From NCBI GenBank assembly GCA_029260765.1, contig JAJDCP010000079.1, forward strand, positions 1 through 64,000: a DNA stretch of 64,000 nt. The letters run 5' to 3'. Below, one piece after another: positions 52,570 through 61,019 of the stretch (positions within the stretch are counted from its first letter, which is position 1; the number at the start of each line of letters is the position of its first letter). Both the position numbers and the translations under genes were made by a program. The notes beneath the pieces are model-generated. The model ran no database searches, was not told the DNA's origin, and saw only the letters and a list, made by a program, of their open reading frames with translations. This stretch comes from Planctomycetota bacterium. Its GTDB lineage: Bacteria; Planctomycetota; J058; JAJDCP01.

Positions 52570-53550
52570 CTACCCCTTCAAGATCGCGGAGTTGTTGGCA
52601 TCGGCCATGGTCGGCACGTTCTCGAGGGTCTCCATCTTGCCAAAGCGTAGCTTCGGTTCCGGATTGTTGGCGAAAGCCCCCCCGTCGGGTTTGGCGTCGT
52701 CGGTCAGGTTCTTGCACACCCAGATCGCCACGTCCCCCTTCTTCGAGGGCGCGCGATTTCTGTGGCGACGGTCGGTGTCGATGCGCTTCCAGGTCAGCCC
52801 GTTGGCCGAGAACTGCGAACGGTCGGGAGTGAAGTTGCCGTCTGCGGCCAGCCGGTACAGTCCCTCGGGGTAGATCTGGCCCGTCTTGCGGTCCTTGATC
52901 TTCAGCCGCCCACCGAGCCGCCAGACGGTGATCACGTGGCCGAATTGCAGGCCGAGCTGGAACTCCGCGAAGCCGGCGTTGCGCCAGCGGTCGTTTTCCA
53001 GCCAGTACTTCCAGCACTGCCGCTTGCCGCCCTCGAGCGGAGTGAAGTAGGCGGAGAAGTCGGCGTTGTACCACTCCTTGCCGTTCTTGTGCTTCTTGCC
53101 CGCGTAGCGCGGATTGACGCACTTGCTGGTCGAGTTGCCGATCATGTTCGCCCACTGGTTGTTGATGTTCAGCCAGTAGCAGCACACAAACGACGCCAGT
53201 GTGCTGCAGGCGAAAGGCTGCGTCCAGGGCTTGAAGTCGGGCTTCTTCGGCCGCCGGCTCGCGTGCCAACGGTTGTTGGCGATACACAGGTTCGTAGCCG
53301 AGTCGTACTTGAGGTTCATCGGCCCGTAGACCGTGCCGCGGCCGTCGTGGGAGAATTTGCAGTAGTCGACCAGCCGTTGGAACTTCGCCGCCACCGGGTT
53401 GTCGGCGGGCGCGCTGTCCCACTCGGGTTTGACGCCGGGAGCCGCAGGAGTGCCGCCTGAAGGCGCGCTGCTCGGTGCGCTGCTCGGGCTGGGCGCGGAC
53501 GTGGGACTGACGGCTTTGCCGCACTTGGGGCAGTGGCTGACTTGTGGCAT
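52570..53550 (-). CDS. Zinc-ribbon protein with possible NlpC/CHAP-like cysteine enzyme domain
   Basis: 326 residues. An N-terminal zinc ribbon-like HCPKCGKAV (one CxxC visible) and a Ser/Pro-rich linker (residues ~10-42) precede a domain with FACSTLASFVCCYWL and later QFGHVITVWRLGG. A Cys near a helix start and a Gly-His-Val strand are the arrangement of NlpC/P60 or CHAP amidases, though the match is loose. The C-terminus has no signal. AGGAGG lies 8 bases before ATG 53550. It is the second gene of its operon, with the 676-residue gene just upstream. It may be a cargo enzyme. Confidence 0.6.
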   Translation of the reverse strand: MPQVSHCPKCGKAVSPTSAPSPSSAPSSAPSGGTPAAPGVKPEWDSAPADNPVAAKFQRLVDYCKFSHDGRGTVYGPMNLKYDSATNLCIANNRWHASRRPKKPDFKPWTQPFACSTLASFVCCYWLNINNQWANMIGNSTSKCVNPRYAGKKHKNGKEWYNADFSAYFTPLEGGKRQCWKYWLENDRWRNAGFAEFQLGLQFGHVITVWRLGGRLKIKDRKTGQIYPEGLYRLAADGNFTPDRSQFSANGLTWKRIDTDRRHRNRAPSKKGDVAIWVCKNLTDDAKPDGGAFANNPEPKLRFGKMETLENVPTMADANNSAILKG

Positions 53551-53859
53551 GGACAAACCTCCTGCCGCAATGATAGCGGCTGGCGGCGTAGTTGGCACGA
53601 CCCGGCGTGGGCTTCCAGGCTTTGCGCACCGGGCGCCATGCAAGCCGTAGAGAGTAACAGGGTCTACGTCGCTGGGGTGGCGGGGGCTCCCTTTACAAAC
53701 CCGATCGAGCAAATCCCCGGCAGCGCTTGGTACACCTCGTTGACACCTGTTCTTGCTCGACCCGGGCACGCCCCACATGCAACGGTCCGCAAGCGTGGCC
53801 TGGCAGATCGGGCCCCCGCCTCTCTGAGCGAGGCCCTCTCCACAGCTATGTGCCATCGA
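53551..53859. other. 309-base gap within the minus-strand operon
   Basis: The frame of the zinc-ribbon gene stays open above its start, but the sequence (Arg/Gly/Pro-rich, no RBS) looks non-coding. It may contain a promoter; nothing specific is recognised. Confidence 0.4.
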
Positions 53860-55890
53860 TCAATAGGCTTTGAAGAACAGCTGGTCGGAGTTGTTCAGGG
53901 CAGGATTGCCGTTGTCCGCGATCTGGTTGGGCAGCAGGTTGACATCCGGCAGCTTCACACCGAGAGCGTAGACGAAACTGTCGCCCACGGCATTGAACCG
54001 GTAAGCATCGTTCGGACCCTTCAACCCCAACTGCGCATACGTCATCACGCCGGGCACCACCCAGCTGAGCATTTCAGCCTGCAGTGACAAGGGGAAGTTC
54101 GGGCCTTCATGCCCCACGCCCGAGCCCGGCTGGTTCTGTACCTCAACCACCCACGCCTTCTGCTTGCTCATCAGGTAGAGCACGTTGCGGTTGCGGTAGT
54201 TCGCGTCGTTGGCGCTGAAGCCCGGATTGGGGTGCTTCGCCGGGTTCTCGGGCAGGTCCAGCGGATACTCCATGGTGTGGAACAGCACCCCGAGCTCACC
54301 CTCCTGCGGCCCGACCGGCCCATCCGGACCGCAGAAGAACATGTGGCCGTGGAAGCTGTTGCAGGGATTGGTCGCGACGCCCGGCACGGCCTGGATCGCC
54401 GCGAACACACCTTTGAAGAAGTTCCGCACCTCGAGCGTTGCATCGAAGCAGCCCCCGGCACCTCCGCTCGCCCACTCCTTCGACGACTGATGCACGTTCG
54501 ATGGGTTCTGGCGCAGCAGCGCGAGCAGCCCCGGGCCGCCCTTCTTGACCGCGTCTTTGAGCGCCTGCGGCGGCACGGTCCCTACGTTGACCGGCGCCTT
54601 GCAACCGGCGGGCACGTTGTCCTGCCAGAGCTCGAGGATCACCTCGCGCGCCCGCTGCAGGCCATCGCTGGGTGGGGCGTTCTTGAGCGGGAAGTCGCCC
54701 TGCGCCTTGAGCTTCAGTTCCAGCGGTGACTTCGGATCGCTGCAGCTCAGCTTGAAGATCGCCTCTTTGGGGCCCAGCTCGTCGGTCTTGAAGCTCAGAG
54801 CCAGCTTGCCCTCCTGGCCGGGCAGGATCACCGGGTTCTTGATCTCTACCTGGAAGCCGTCGGCACCCTCCTTCTTTTCGGCCTTGTGCAGGTGCAGCGG
54901 CATGCCGCCGGTGTTCTTGACCGTGAGCTCGACAGGCGGCACGTCGGTGTTGATCTCGATGCGTCCGAGATCCTTTTCGGCCGCCTCCAGCTCAGCTTTC
55001 GCCAGCTCGAGAACCTTCTCGAGAGTCGCATAGGGCAGAAGCTCGAGCTCGGCGGCGTCTTTGAGCTCGACGGGCACATCACCTGGCAACACCAGATCGA
55101 GGTCGTACTTGCCCGGCTTGAGCGCCTTGAAGACCGCTTCTTTGCTGGGCCCCTCGGTCTTGGCCTGACAGGTCTGTGGTCCCCGCAGGCCCGCAACGAC
55201 TCCCTCGACAAAGGTCTCCTCGCCCGGCAACTTGATCTTCAACTTGAGCAACGAGCCGGGTTCGACCTCGAGCCGCAACGGAGGATCCCAGTGGCCCTGG
55301 ACCTCGTGCTCGAGCTTCTCGCTGGGCAGTTGGTAGTGACCGTCGCTGGGATCGCCCTCGAGACTGAAGGACACCTGGTAGCCGGGTTCCGCCTTGAGCG
55401 GCTCGAAAATAGCCTCTCCGGTCTTTTCGGCGGTCGCTTGCTTGCCCGGCGTCGGCCCCTCGAGAGTGACCTGTACCTTGGCGACGCCCAGGCCTTTGTC
55501 CGGCGCCGCCGCGCGCACCAGAATCACCCGCAGACGCGGCTTCAACACCGGCGGCCCCTGCAGCTTGAGCACAACCTCGCCCTTGTCGGCCAGCTCCTGA
55601 CGCACCAACAACTTGGGGATCTTCAGCGTCCCGGCGGGTTTCGGTCCCAACGCCGGATCGAGGACTGAACGCGAAGGGTCATCGGCGTCGGGCTCGCGGC
55701 AGCCGATCACCTCTGCCAGGGCGCGGTTGACCTCGGCAGGATCGTCGCTGCCCCAATTGCACAGGGCGACTTCCTGCCACGTGATCGCGTCCTGGCAGTG
55801 CGGCTCAGTGGCCAGGATCGAGGCCAGAGTATCGTTCGCCTTGGGGACCACATCCGTGGCCTCAGATAGCGCAGCAAAGACCCGTCCCAT
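53860..55890 (-). CDS. Large multi-domain protein with transthyretin-like and ASH/Ig-like regions
   Basis: 676 residues, no signal peptide. Residues ~1-70 (LASILATEPHCQDAITWQEVAL, then NWGSDDPAEVNRALAEVIGC) form a short helical module I associate with type VI-like adaptor proteins. Several beta modules follow: GEAIFEPLKAEPGYQVSFSLEG, EAVFKALKPGKYDLDLVLPG, and an ASH/SPD-2-like Ig domain (VPPVELTVKNTGGMPLHLHK, NPVILPGQEGKLALSF). The C-terminal ~250 residues contain GGCFDATLEVRNFFKGV, SFHGHMFFCGP and KAWVVEVQNQPGSG, possibly an enzyme, but no family is recognised. AGGGA lies 6 bases before ATG 55890. It heads the operon to 50066 and is divergent from the peptide gene at 56039. Confidence 0.65.
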   Translation of the reverse strand: MGRVFAALSEATDVVPKANDTLASILATEPHCQDAITWQEVALCNWGSDDPAEVNRALAEVIGCREPDADDPSRSVLDPALGPKPAGTLKIPKLLVRQELADKGEVVLKLQGPPVLKPRLRVILVRAAAPDKGLGVAKVQVTLEGPTPGKQATAEKTGEAIFEPLKAEPGYQVSFSLEGDPSDGHYQLPSEKLEHEVQGHWDPPLRLEVEPGSLLKLKIKLPGEETFVEGVVAGLRGPQTCQAKTEGPSKEAVFKALKPGKYDLDLVLPGDVPVELKDAAELELLPYATLEKVLELAKAELEAAEKDLGRIEINTDVPPVELTVKNTGGMPLHLHKAEKKEGADGFQVEIKNPVILPGQEGKLALSFKTDELGPKEAIFKLSCSDPKSPLELKLKAQGDFPLKNAPPSDGLQRAREVILELWQDNVPAGCKAPVNVGTVPPQALKDAVKKGGPGLLALLRQNPSNVHQSSKEWASGGAGGCFDATLEVRNFFKGVFAAIQAVPGVATNPCNSFHGHMFFCGPDGPVGPQEGELGVLFHTMEYPLDLPENPAKHPNPGFSANDANYRNRNVLYLMSKQKAWVVEVQNQPGSGVGHEGPNFPLSLQAEMLSWVVPGVMTYAQLGLKGPNDAYRFNAVGDSFVYALGVKLPDVNLLPNQIADNGNPALNNSDQLFFKAY

Positions 55891-56038
55891 GCTTCCCTCG
55901 CGAACAGTTTATGCCTTCATTGTAGCTGCAGCACGGCGCGGACCGAGGTTGTTCCCGAAAGGAGGTGTGGTGGGAGGTAGGCGAGGGTTGCGCCCGTGGG
56001 TAAGATGGTGTGCAACAACACTTCACCGGAGAACAACC

Positions 56039-56137
56039 ATGTCGAAACCCAACCTTCAGGTCCAGCTTCCCACCAAGCCCCTGCCCAGCCTGAAAATCAA
56101 GTCTGGCGTGCTCGCCGGCAAACTCCTGCGCAGATAG
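56039..56137 (+). CDS. 32-residue peptide, candidate RiPP precursor
   Basis: It starts MSKPNLQVQLPTKPLPS and ends LKIKSGVLAGKLLRR, then TAG. GGAGA lies 6 bases before ATG 56039, an ideal RBS for such a short frame. It is Lys/Leu/Pro-rich with no Cys; Ser2, Thr12, Ser17 and Ser22 are the hydroxyl residues. The N-terminal half would be a leader; the LKIKSGVLAG segment resembles short Lys-Val-Gly peptide repeats I recall from bacterial hypothetical peptides (unverified). The TAG directly abuts the GTG of a methyltransferase with an RRE-like region. Alternative: a regulatory leader peptide. Confidence 0.6.
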   Translation: MSKPNLQVQLPTKPLPSLKIKSGVLAGKLLRR

Positions 56138-57130
56138 GTGTACCGTCGGGCTCGCTTTGTCAGCCTGAGCGATTCAGGCCCCGCAATGATCCGCCTCTGT
56201 CATGATGTGACAGGGGCGTCTGCGTTGGTGTCCGAAGATACCGCGCGGCTTTGGCTGGCGTTGCCCCAGGACGCATTCGTTTCGTGCGCGCAGCTCTCCA
56301 CTCGCCTGGGTCCGGCCCTACGTGAGCTGTGTTCGCTAGAGGAGCTGGCGGCCTGCCTCGACGCACTGGTCGCGGGCGGCTTGATCGAGACGCCCGAGGC
56401 ACGCATTCCGCTGGGCTACGACAACGTCGCGGCTCTGTACGATGCCCGCCCTCCGCCCGATCCCGCGCTGTTCGAGATCCTCTGGGAGCACACATCAGCC
56501 GAGCACTGGCAAGACGTGCTGGAGATCGGCGTCGGCACAGGCCAGGTTCTGGAACAACTTGCCCGCTCGGGGCCCGGCAGCCTGTCTGGGATCGACCTCA
56601 GCAGCGGCATGCTCGAACAGGCGGCGGCGCGTTGCGAGCGCCTGGGCATTGCGGCGAACCTGCAACAGGCGCGCGCTGAAGCTCTGCCGTTTCAGGACGA
56701 CGCCCTGAGCATGGTGGTGATGTCCTCCTCGCTGTGGTGGTTTGATCTGCCCCGTTTCTGGCGCGAGGTGTACCGGGTGTTGCGCGAGAACGGACGGGCC
56801 GTGGTTCTGACGACCGGGCCTGACGAGCCCTTCTATGACCTGTTCGAGGCGTTCCGCATCCGCAAGCGCCAGGGCAGCGACTGGGATGCAGGGACCATCG
56901 TTCACGACCTGCCCGCCTTTGTGGGACTGCTCCACTTCGCCACCACCCGCGGGACGATGCAGCTTGCGGACAAGAAGCAGGCGATCGACCTGGCCAACTC
57001 GCTGGCGCCACGCGGGAGCGCCGACGCCCCCTTCACCCCGATCGATGACTTCGATGCCAGCCAGCTCGACTGGCCCCTCTGCCTGCCCACGGTGTCTTCG
57101 CTGGCGGTGCTGCGGATGTTTCCGCTCTGA
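56138..57130 (+). CDS. Methyltransferase with N-terminal PqqD/RRE-like domain
   Basis: 330 residues from GTG 56138. Residues ~1-85 fit the PqqD/RiPP-recognition-element pattern: a beta hairpin (RARFVSLSDSG and MIRLCHDVTGASALVSEDT), TARLWLALPQ, then a winged helix (AQLSTRLGPALRELCSLEEL through DALVAGGLIE). Residues ~105-240 form a class I methyltransferase: LEIGVGTG at 128-135, GIDLSSGMLEQA at ~151, ALPFQDDALSMVVMSSSL, VYRVLRENGRAVVL. The ~90-residue C-terminus is extra. The start abuts the stop of the peptide gene, so translation is coupled. The likely job is to bind the peptide's leader and methylate it. Confidence 0.75.
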   Translation: MYRRARFVSLSDSGPAMIRLCHDVTGASALVSEDTARLWLALPQDAFVSCAQLSTRLGPALRELCSLEELAACLDALVAGGLIETPEARIPLGYDNVAALYDARPPPDPALFEILWEHTSAEHWQDVLEIGVGTGQVLEQLARSGPGSLSGIDLSSGMLEQAAARCERLGIAANLQQARAEALPFQDDALSMVVMSSSLWWFDLPRFWREVYRVLRENGRAVVLTTGPDEPFYDLFEAFRIRKRQGSDWDAGTIVHDLPAFVGLLHFATTRGTMQLADKKQAIDLANSLAPRGSADAPFTPIDDFDASQLDWPLCLPTVSSLAVLRMFPL

Positions 57131-57244
57131 GCGCACCAAGACCCATCTCAAGGCGGGGAGCCGCAGTGTTGACCACGACATCCTGTTCGATCCGCCGGGG
57201 GACCTGAAACCCCGACCCCGGCCTGCCCCACTGACAGCCTTCGG

Positions 57245-57277
57245 CCGGCCGACCTCGGGTGTCGGCCGGTTGCTTTT
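57245..57277 (+). terminator. Rho-independent terminator of the peptide/methyltransferase pair
   Basis: CCGGCCGAC (57245-57253) and GTCGGCCGG (57261-57269) form a perfect 9-base stem with loop CTCGGGT, followed by TTGCTTTT. It ends the plus-strand pair and lies just beyond the stop of the convergent sigma gene. Confidence 0.75.
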
Positions 57278-57284
57278 GTTGGCG

Positions 57285-59888
57285 CTAGCGCAGAACCAAC
57301 ACCAGGTTCTGGCTCGGCACCTGCAGCTCGGTCTGCAACGATCCCAAAGGACTGCTGGCCCGCAGGTGGTAGTGGCCATACGGGTAGATATCGACCAGCT
57401 CGAAGTTCCCCTGCGGGTCGCTGGTCGCTTCGCGCAGCCCGCCAAAGCCGACCATCCCAACCTCAACCCGCGCCCCCGCCACAGCCTGGCCAGCCGCATC
57501 GAGCACCTGGCCGCGCAGCTTGCCTGTGGGACTCAGCTCGAGCTCGTAGTGGGTCCCGGGCGCGACGAGCACCATGCCCCGGTGCACTGCGCGGTCAAAG
57601 CAACGGGCGAAGATCTCGTACGGCCCCTCGGGCAGCTCCTCAAATGTAAAAACGCCGTTGGAGTCCGCCTCCCGGTAAGCCTCGAACCCTTCCCCCGCCA
57701 CGAACACATACACCGGATCGCCGCCGGCCAGGCCGAGCGGATCCCGCACCGTCCCCGTCAGGCGGGTGAGCTGGGTGGGGGCGGACAGGTCGACCAACCT
57801 ATGCTCCCCGGGCAGAAGCTGGATGGTCTCGATGCGCCCACCGAGGTGTCCTCCGACCTGATAGGTACCCGGGAACAGGTTCGTGAAGACCGCCTGTCCA
57901 TTGCTGACCTCGGCCTGCAGGTACGTGCGGCTGAGCCCGTACCACCAGGTGGTCGATACGGTCGCGGCGTCGGCGCCGTCCGGCAGCACCGTGATCTGCC
58001 CCCCGGGGCTCAGCGTGAGCTCGAGCTGCTCCTCCCCCGGCTCGCTGCGCTGGCTGTGCGCGATGCCGACCAGGCCTGCGGCGCTCACGAGCAAGACATG
58101 GGGTCTAGCCTCGAGCTGGGAGATCACGAACTGGCCGGCCGCGTCCGTGCTTCCCCACCATTCCCCATCGAGCTCCAGCTCGGCCTGCGTGGGGCCCTCG
58201 GGACCGAACACCTGACCGCGCAGAGTCACCGCGCCATACAGCTCCACAGGACCGACCTCCAGCCTGCGCTCGGCGTCGCGCAGCGATGTTTCGGGAACCT
58301 GCACAGGCACGGTCGCGGGCACGAAATCGGGATGGGACACCGTCAGCGCGTGCTCCCCGGGCTGGAGCTCGGGCGAGAGCTGGAAGTGGCCGCCCTGCTC
58401 GCTCAGGACCTCGGCCCCTCCCGCTTCGATGCGCGCTCCTACCACCGGCAGCCGGCCTTCGGTAAGCAGCCGCCCTGTGATCAGCAGCTGTGCCTCGAGC
58501 TGGACCCGCATCTGGAGCGGAGCATCCGTGGAGAGCTCGAGCCAGACATAGACGGGGGTGTGGCGCGCCGCGCGCACCTCCAAGCAGAAACTGCCCGCCG
58601 GAAGATCGCTGAACCGGGCGCGCAGCCCTGCGCCGAGCGCGAGCTCACGGTACGCGGGCCGGCTGTCGTATGTGGCCCCGGCATCTGCCGCCCACAGGAA
58701 GGCCTCAACCTCACTGAGGCTGTGCGCAGCCTTGGACTCTACGGCCAGATCGAGCGTGCTGGACCCTTTGTCGAGGGGATGCGCAGCCGGCGCGCGCTCT
58801 TGCACGAGCATCTCCAGCCCATCGAGACCCGCCTGGGCGTAGTACACAGCGAGGTTCTTGGCCTCGGCTTCCAGATCGACGGCGCGCCGCAACGCCGTCT
58901 CGACCATGAGCCTCGAGACCTCTGTTTCCTGCTGCACATACGCGGGGAAGTGTGGCACGCGTCTTCGTTCGTCTACCCGCTCGTGGGCGGGCTCGCCGTC
59001 CGCGTCCTCCGGTCTCGCCGCGTCAGGGCCTGGCTCGCTGGGCACAGGGGCGGAAGCGGTCGCGGGCTCGACTGCCACGACGGGCTCGATCCAGGCAGCT
59101 GGGGACACCGCCGACAGCGGCTCGGCGCGCGTTTCCGGCTGCGCCTGGGCGCGCTCCAGATGGGGCTGCTCCCCGGCCGGCGCCAGCACCCGGGGCAGGC
59201 CGACAGCCGCGGCCCCTGCGACCAGCAGTACGGCCACGGCGAGCCCGGTCAGCGAGAACGTCGCCGGGACTGTCGCGCCCGCCGCCGTGGCGGCGAAGGC
59301 GGAACCGCAGACCGACGGGGCCTCGACCCTCGCCAGCAGCCCCACCATGCACGGCGTGTAGCCCGACGCGCTCAACGAGCTGCGCAGCCGCGTCAGGCCG
59401 GCCTTGACCCGGTTGTGGACGGTACCGACGGAGCATCCCAGCAGTTCGGCGATGCTGCGCAGAGGCCGCCCTTCGAGCCGGTTCAACACCAAGGGAATGC
59501 GGAGCCCGACGGGCAACCGCGCGACCTGCTGGCCCAGCTCACGGGTCAGCTCCCGCGCATCCAACCCCGGAGAGATTGCTGTCGGAGCCTCCTGCTGGTA
59601 GCGCTGCTCGCGATTCCGGCGGCGCGCCTGGCTGCGGAACTTCTTCCTGGCGAGGTTGACGGCGGCGCCGCAGAGCCACATCTCCAAACTGGCATCGTCG
59701 GCGAAGGGCTCACTGCGACGGAAGAGCGCCAGGAACACCTCCTGGGTCACATCCTCGGCATCGGCTCTGTCGCTGAAGAGCTTGGAGGACAACCCAAAGA
59801 CCTTGGGACTCAGCTGTTCGACGAGCTTTCTGAACAGGCCCGGGTCTTTCTTCTTGAGGTAGGTGGCAAAGCGTTCAGCACCAGACAT
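57285..59888 (-). CDS. ECF sigma factor fused to a membrane anchor and beta-rich C-terminal region
   Basis: 867 residues. Region 2 has DAEDVTQEVFLALFRR (~43-58). Region 4 has LRSIAELLGCSVGTVHNRVKAGLTRLR (~143-169). A hydrophobic helix (TGLAVAVLLVAGAAAVGLPRV, ~214-234) follows, so the remaining ~630 residues lie across the membrane: a charged linker, then several carboxypeptidase-regulatory-like beta modules (GAVTLRGQVFGPEG, LTGTVRDPLGLAGGDPVYVFV, GKLRGQVLDAAGQAVAGARVEV). Sigma and putative sensor are one polypeptide with no separate anti-sigma. GGAGA lies 6 bases before ATG 59888. Regulon unknown. Confidence 0.85.
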   Translation of the reverse strand: MSGAERFATYLKKKDPGLFRKLVEQLSPKVFGLSSKLFSDRADAEDVTQEVFLALFRRSEPFADDASLEMWLCGAAVNLARKKFRSQARRRNREQRYQQEAPTAISPGLDARELTRELGQQVARLPVGLRIPLVLNRLEGRPLRSIAELLGCSVGTVHNRVKAGLTRLRSSLSASGYTPCMVGLLARVEAPSVCGSAFAATAAGATVPATFSLTGLAVAVLLVAGAAAVGLPRVLAPAGEQPHLERAQAQPETRAEPLSAVSPAAWIEPVVAVEPATASAPVPSEPGPDAARPEDADGEPAHERVDERRRVPHFPAYVQQETEVSRLMVETALRRAVDLEAEAKNLAVYYAQAGLDGLEMLVQERAPAAHPLDKGSSTLDLAVESKAAHSLSEVEAFLWAADAGATYDSRPAYRELALGAGLRARFSDLPAGSFCLEVRAARHTPVYVWLELSTDAPLQMRVQLEAQLLITGRLLTEGRLPVVGARIEAGGAEVLSEQGGHFQLSPELQPGEHALTVSHPDFVPATVPVQVPETSLRDAERRLEVGPVELYGAVTLRGQVFGPEGPTQAELELDGEWWGSTDAAGQFVISQLEARPHVLLVSAAGLVGIAHSQRSEPGEEQLELTLSPGGQITVLPDGADAATVSTTWWYGLSRTYLQAEVSNGQAVFTNLFPGTYQVGGHLGGRIETIQLLPGEHRLVDLSAPTQLTRLTGTVRDPLGLAGGDPVYVFVAGEGFEAYREADSNGVFTFEELPEGPYEIFARCFDRAVHRGMVLVAPGTHYELELSPTGKLRGQVLDAAGQAVAGARVEVGMVGFGGLREATSDPQGNFELVDIYPYGHYHLRASSPLGSLQTELQVPSQNLVLVLR

Positions 59889-60342
59889 GCGGGATCTCCA
59901 GTCGCAGGCTCTATTGTTAAGTTCCCGGAGAACCCCGGATGTTCAAGAAAATCGCCGCGGGCCTCCCTGTGTGACCTCTCTGACGGGCTGGTCGGAGCAG
60001 GGACGCGCGCGGTCTTCCCAACTGATTCTCGGTACCCCGAGTCGAATCGAAGAGGAGCGGCCGCGGCGTTCGCCTGGCGTAGCGCACTGGTCCTTGCGCA
60101 GCGAATGGGGGCGAGGGTCGAGGCCGAGCTCGACCAGGGCCTCGACCTTCCTGGACTCCAGCTAGATATGTGCGTTGGGCAGGGACACTCGCAGCCACGC
60201 CTCCTGCGTCGAGCCGTCGGTGCGGCGTCTCTCGTCTGCCGCCGTCACGGCGGTCTCGGACGAGCTGCCGTGGGGAGTCTGCGACGCGCTCGGAGGCGCC
60301 ATTCTCACCCGGCGCGAATGGGGCTCATCGTCGAAGAGTGCT
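59889..60342. other. 454-base intergenic region
   Basis: It lies between the sigma-fusion start (59888) and the stop of the hypothetical gene (60343). The open frames here are GC-rich shadows. A GGAACTT at 59919-59925 (minus strand) resembles an ECF -35, but no -10 fits at the right spacing before the start. Confidence 0.4.
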
Positions 60343-60822
60343 TCATAAGTGAACGACAATCTTCACTTCATAGTCGTAGCCATGTTTGAAAGGCAATATG
60401 GCCTCGTTTGAATTCACGATCCGGAGAGGCTTGCCACAAAACGCAAAGTTGCTGATCACCGGTTTGCCGTTCTTGAGTTTGACATAGACCGTGTAGCACC
60501 CGAGGGCGTCGAAGTTCGCGCCGTCATACTCCCGCAGCTCTAGATCGAAGCTCTTTTCTTGGCCTTCAACCATGCAGTGTTCCCAGAGGTCCTTCTCTGC
60601 GTCGGTCAGGGGCAGGGTCCGTTCGCCCTGGTTGACGGTGAGATTGTGGTCGTCGGGGACCAACCAATCCTCGCTACCCTCTACGAGGCTGAACTTCACT
60701 TCGTCCGTGGTGTCTTCGGTGTCGGTCTGGGCATCTTCGCCGGCAACGCAGTCGATATATTCCCATACACAATGGACCTTGACGGTCCCTTCTGAGCAGC
60801 TTTCGGTTGATGGAGGGGGCAT
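60343..60822 (-). CDS. Hypothetical protein (159 residues)
   Basis: AAGGAG lies 6 bases before ATG 60822. The N-terminal half is acidic (EDAQTDTEDTTDEVKFSLVEG); the C-terminal half is beta-rich with Cys (ALGCYTVYVKLKNGKPVISN, then FAFCGKPLRIVN). There is no signal peptide. The overall style (Ser/Pro start, short beta-sandwich) is like the cargo-operon proteins, but no specific relation is shown. It is divergent from the kinase at 61020. Confidence 0.6.
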   Translation of the reverse strand: MPPPSTESCSEGTVKVHCVWEYIDCVAGEDAQTDTEDTTDEVKFSLVEGSEDWLVPDDHNLTVNQGERTLPLTDAEKDLWEHCMVEGQEKSFDLELREYDGANFDALGCYTVYVKLKNGKPVISNFAFCGKPLRIVNSNEAILPFKHGYDYEVKIVVHL

Positions 60823-61019
60823 CGATGTCTCCTTGGCTGAGAGGCGTCAGGCATGCTATGCAATTACAAATCACGGGGTCAGCAGAATTGTCACTCTAGT
60901 CATGCGCGGCGCCGACTGCAACCCCGAAAGTTGATAGCCTGGATAGACTCCGGCCCAGCAGAAGGTCAAGGGTTGCGCGTCCCGGGGCTACAAAGCTGGA
61001 CTGGCACAGCGGTGGAAAA

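Noticed and set aside
59919-59925. GGAACTT resembling an ECF sigma -35 upstream of the sigma-fusion gene
   Set aside because: At the usual 16-17 base spacing there is no -10-like element, and the start point would fall inside or past the RBS.
56835-60389. A 1184-codon open frame on the plus strand across the sigma-fusion gene
   Set aside because: It is antisense to a gene with clear sigma motifs, is His/Arg/Gln/Leu-rich with no domain, and its frame is the complement shadow expected in GC-rich DNA.
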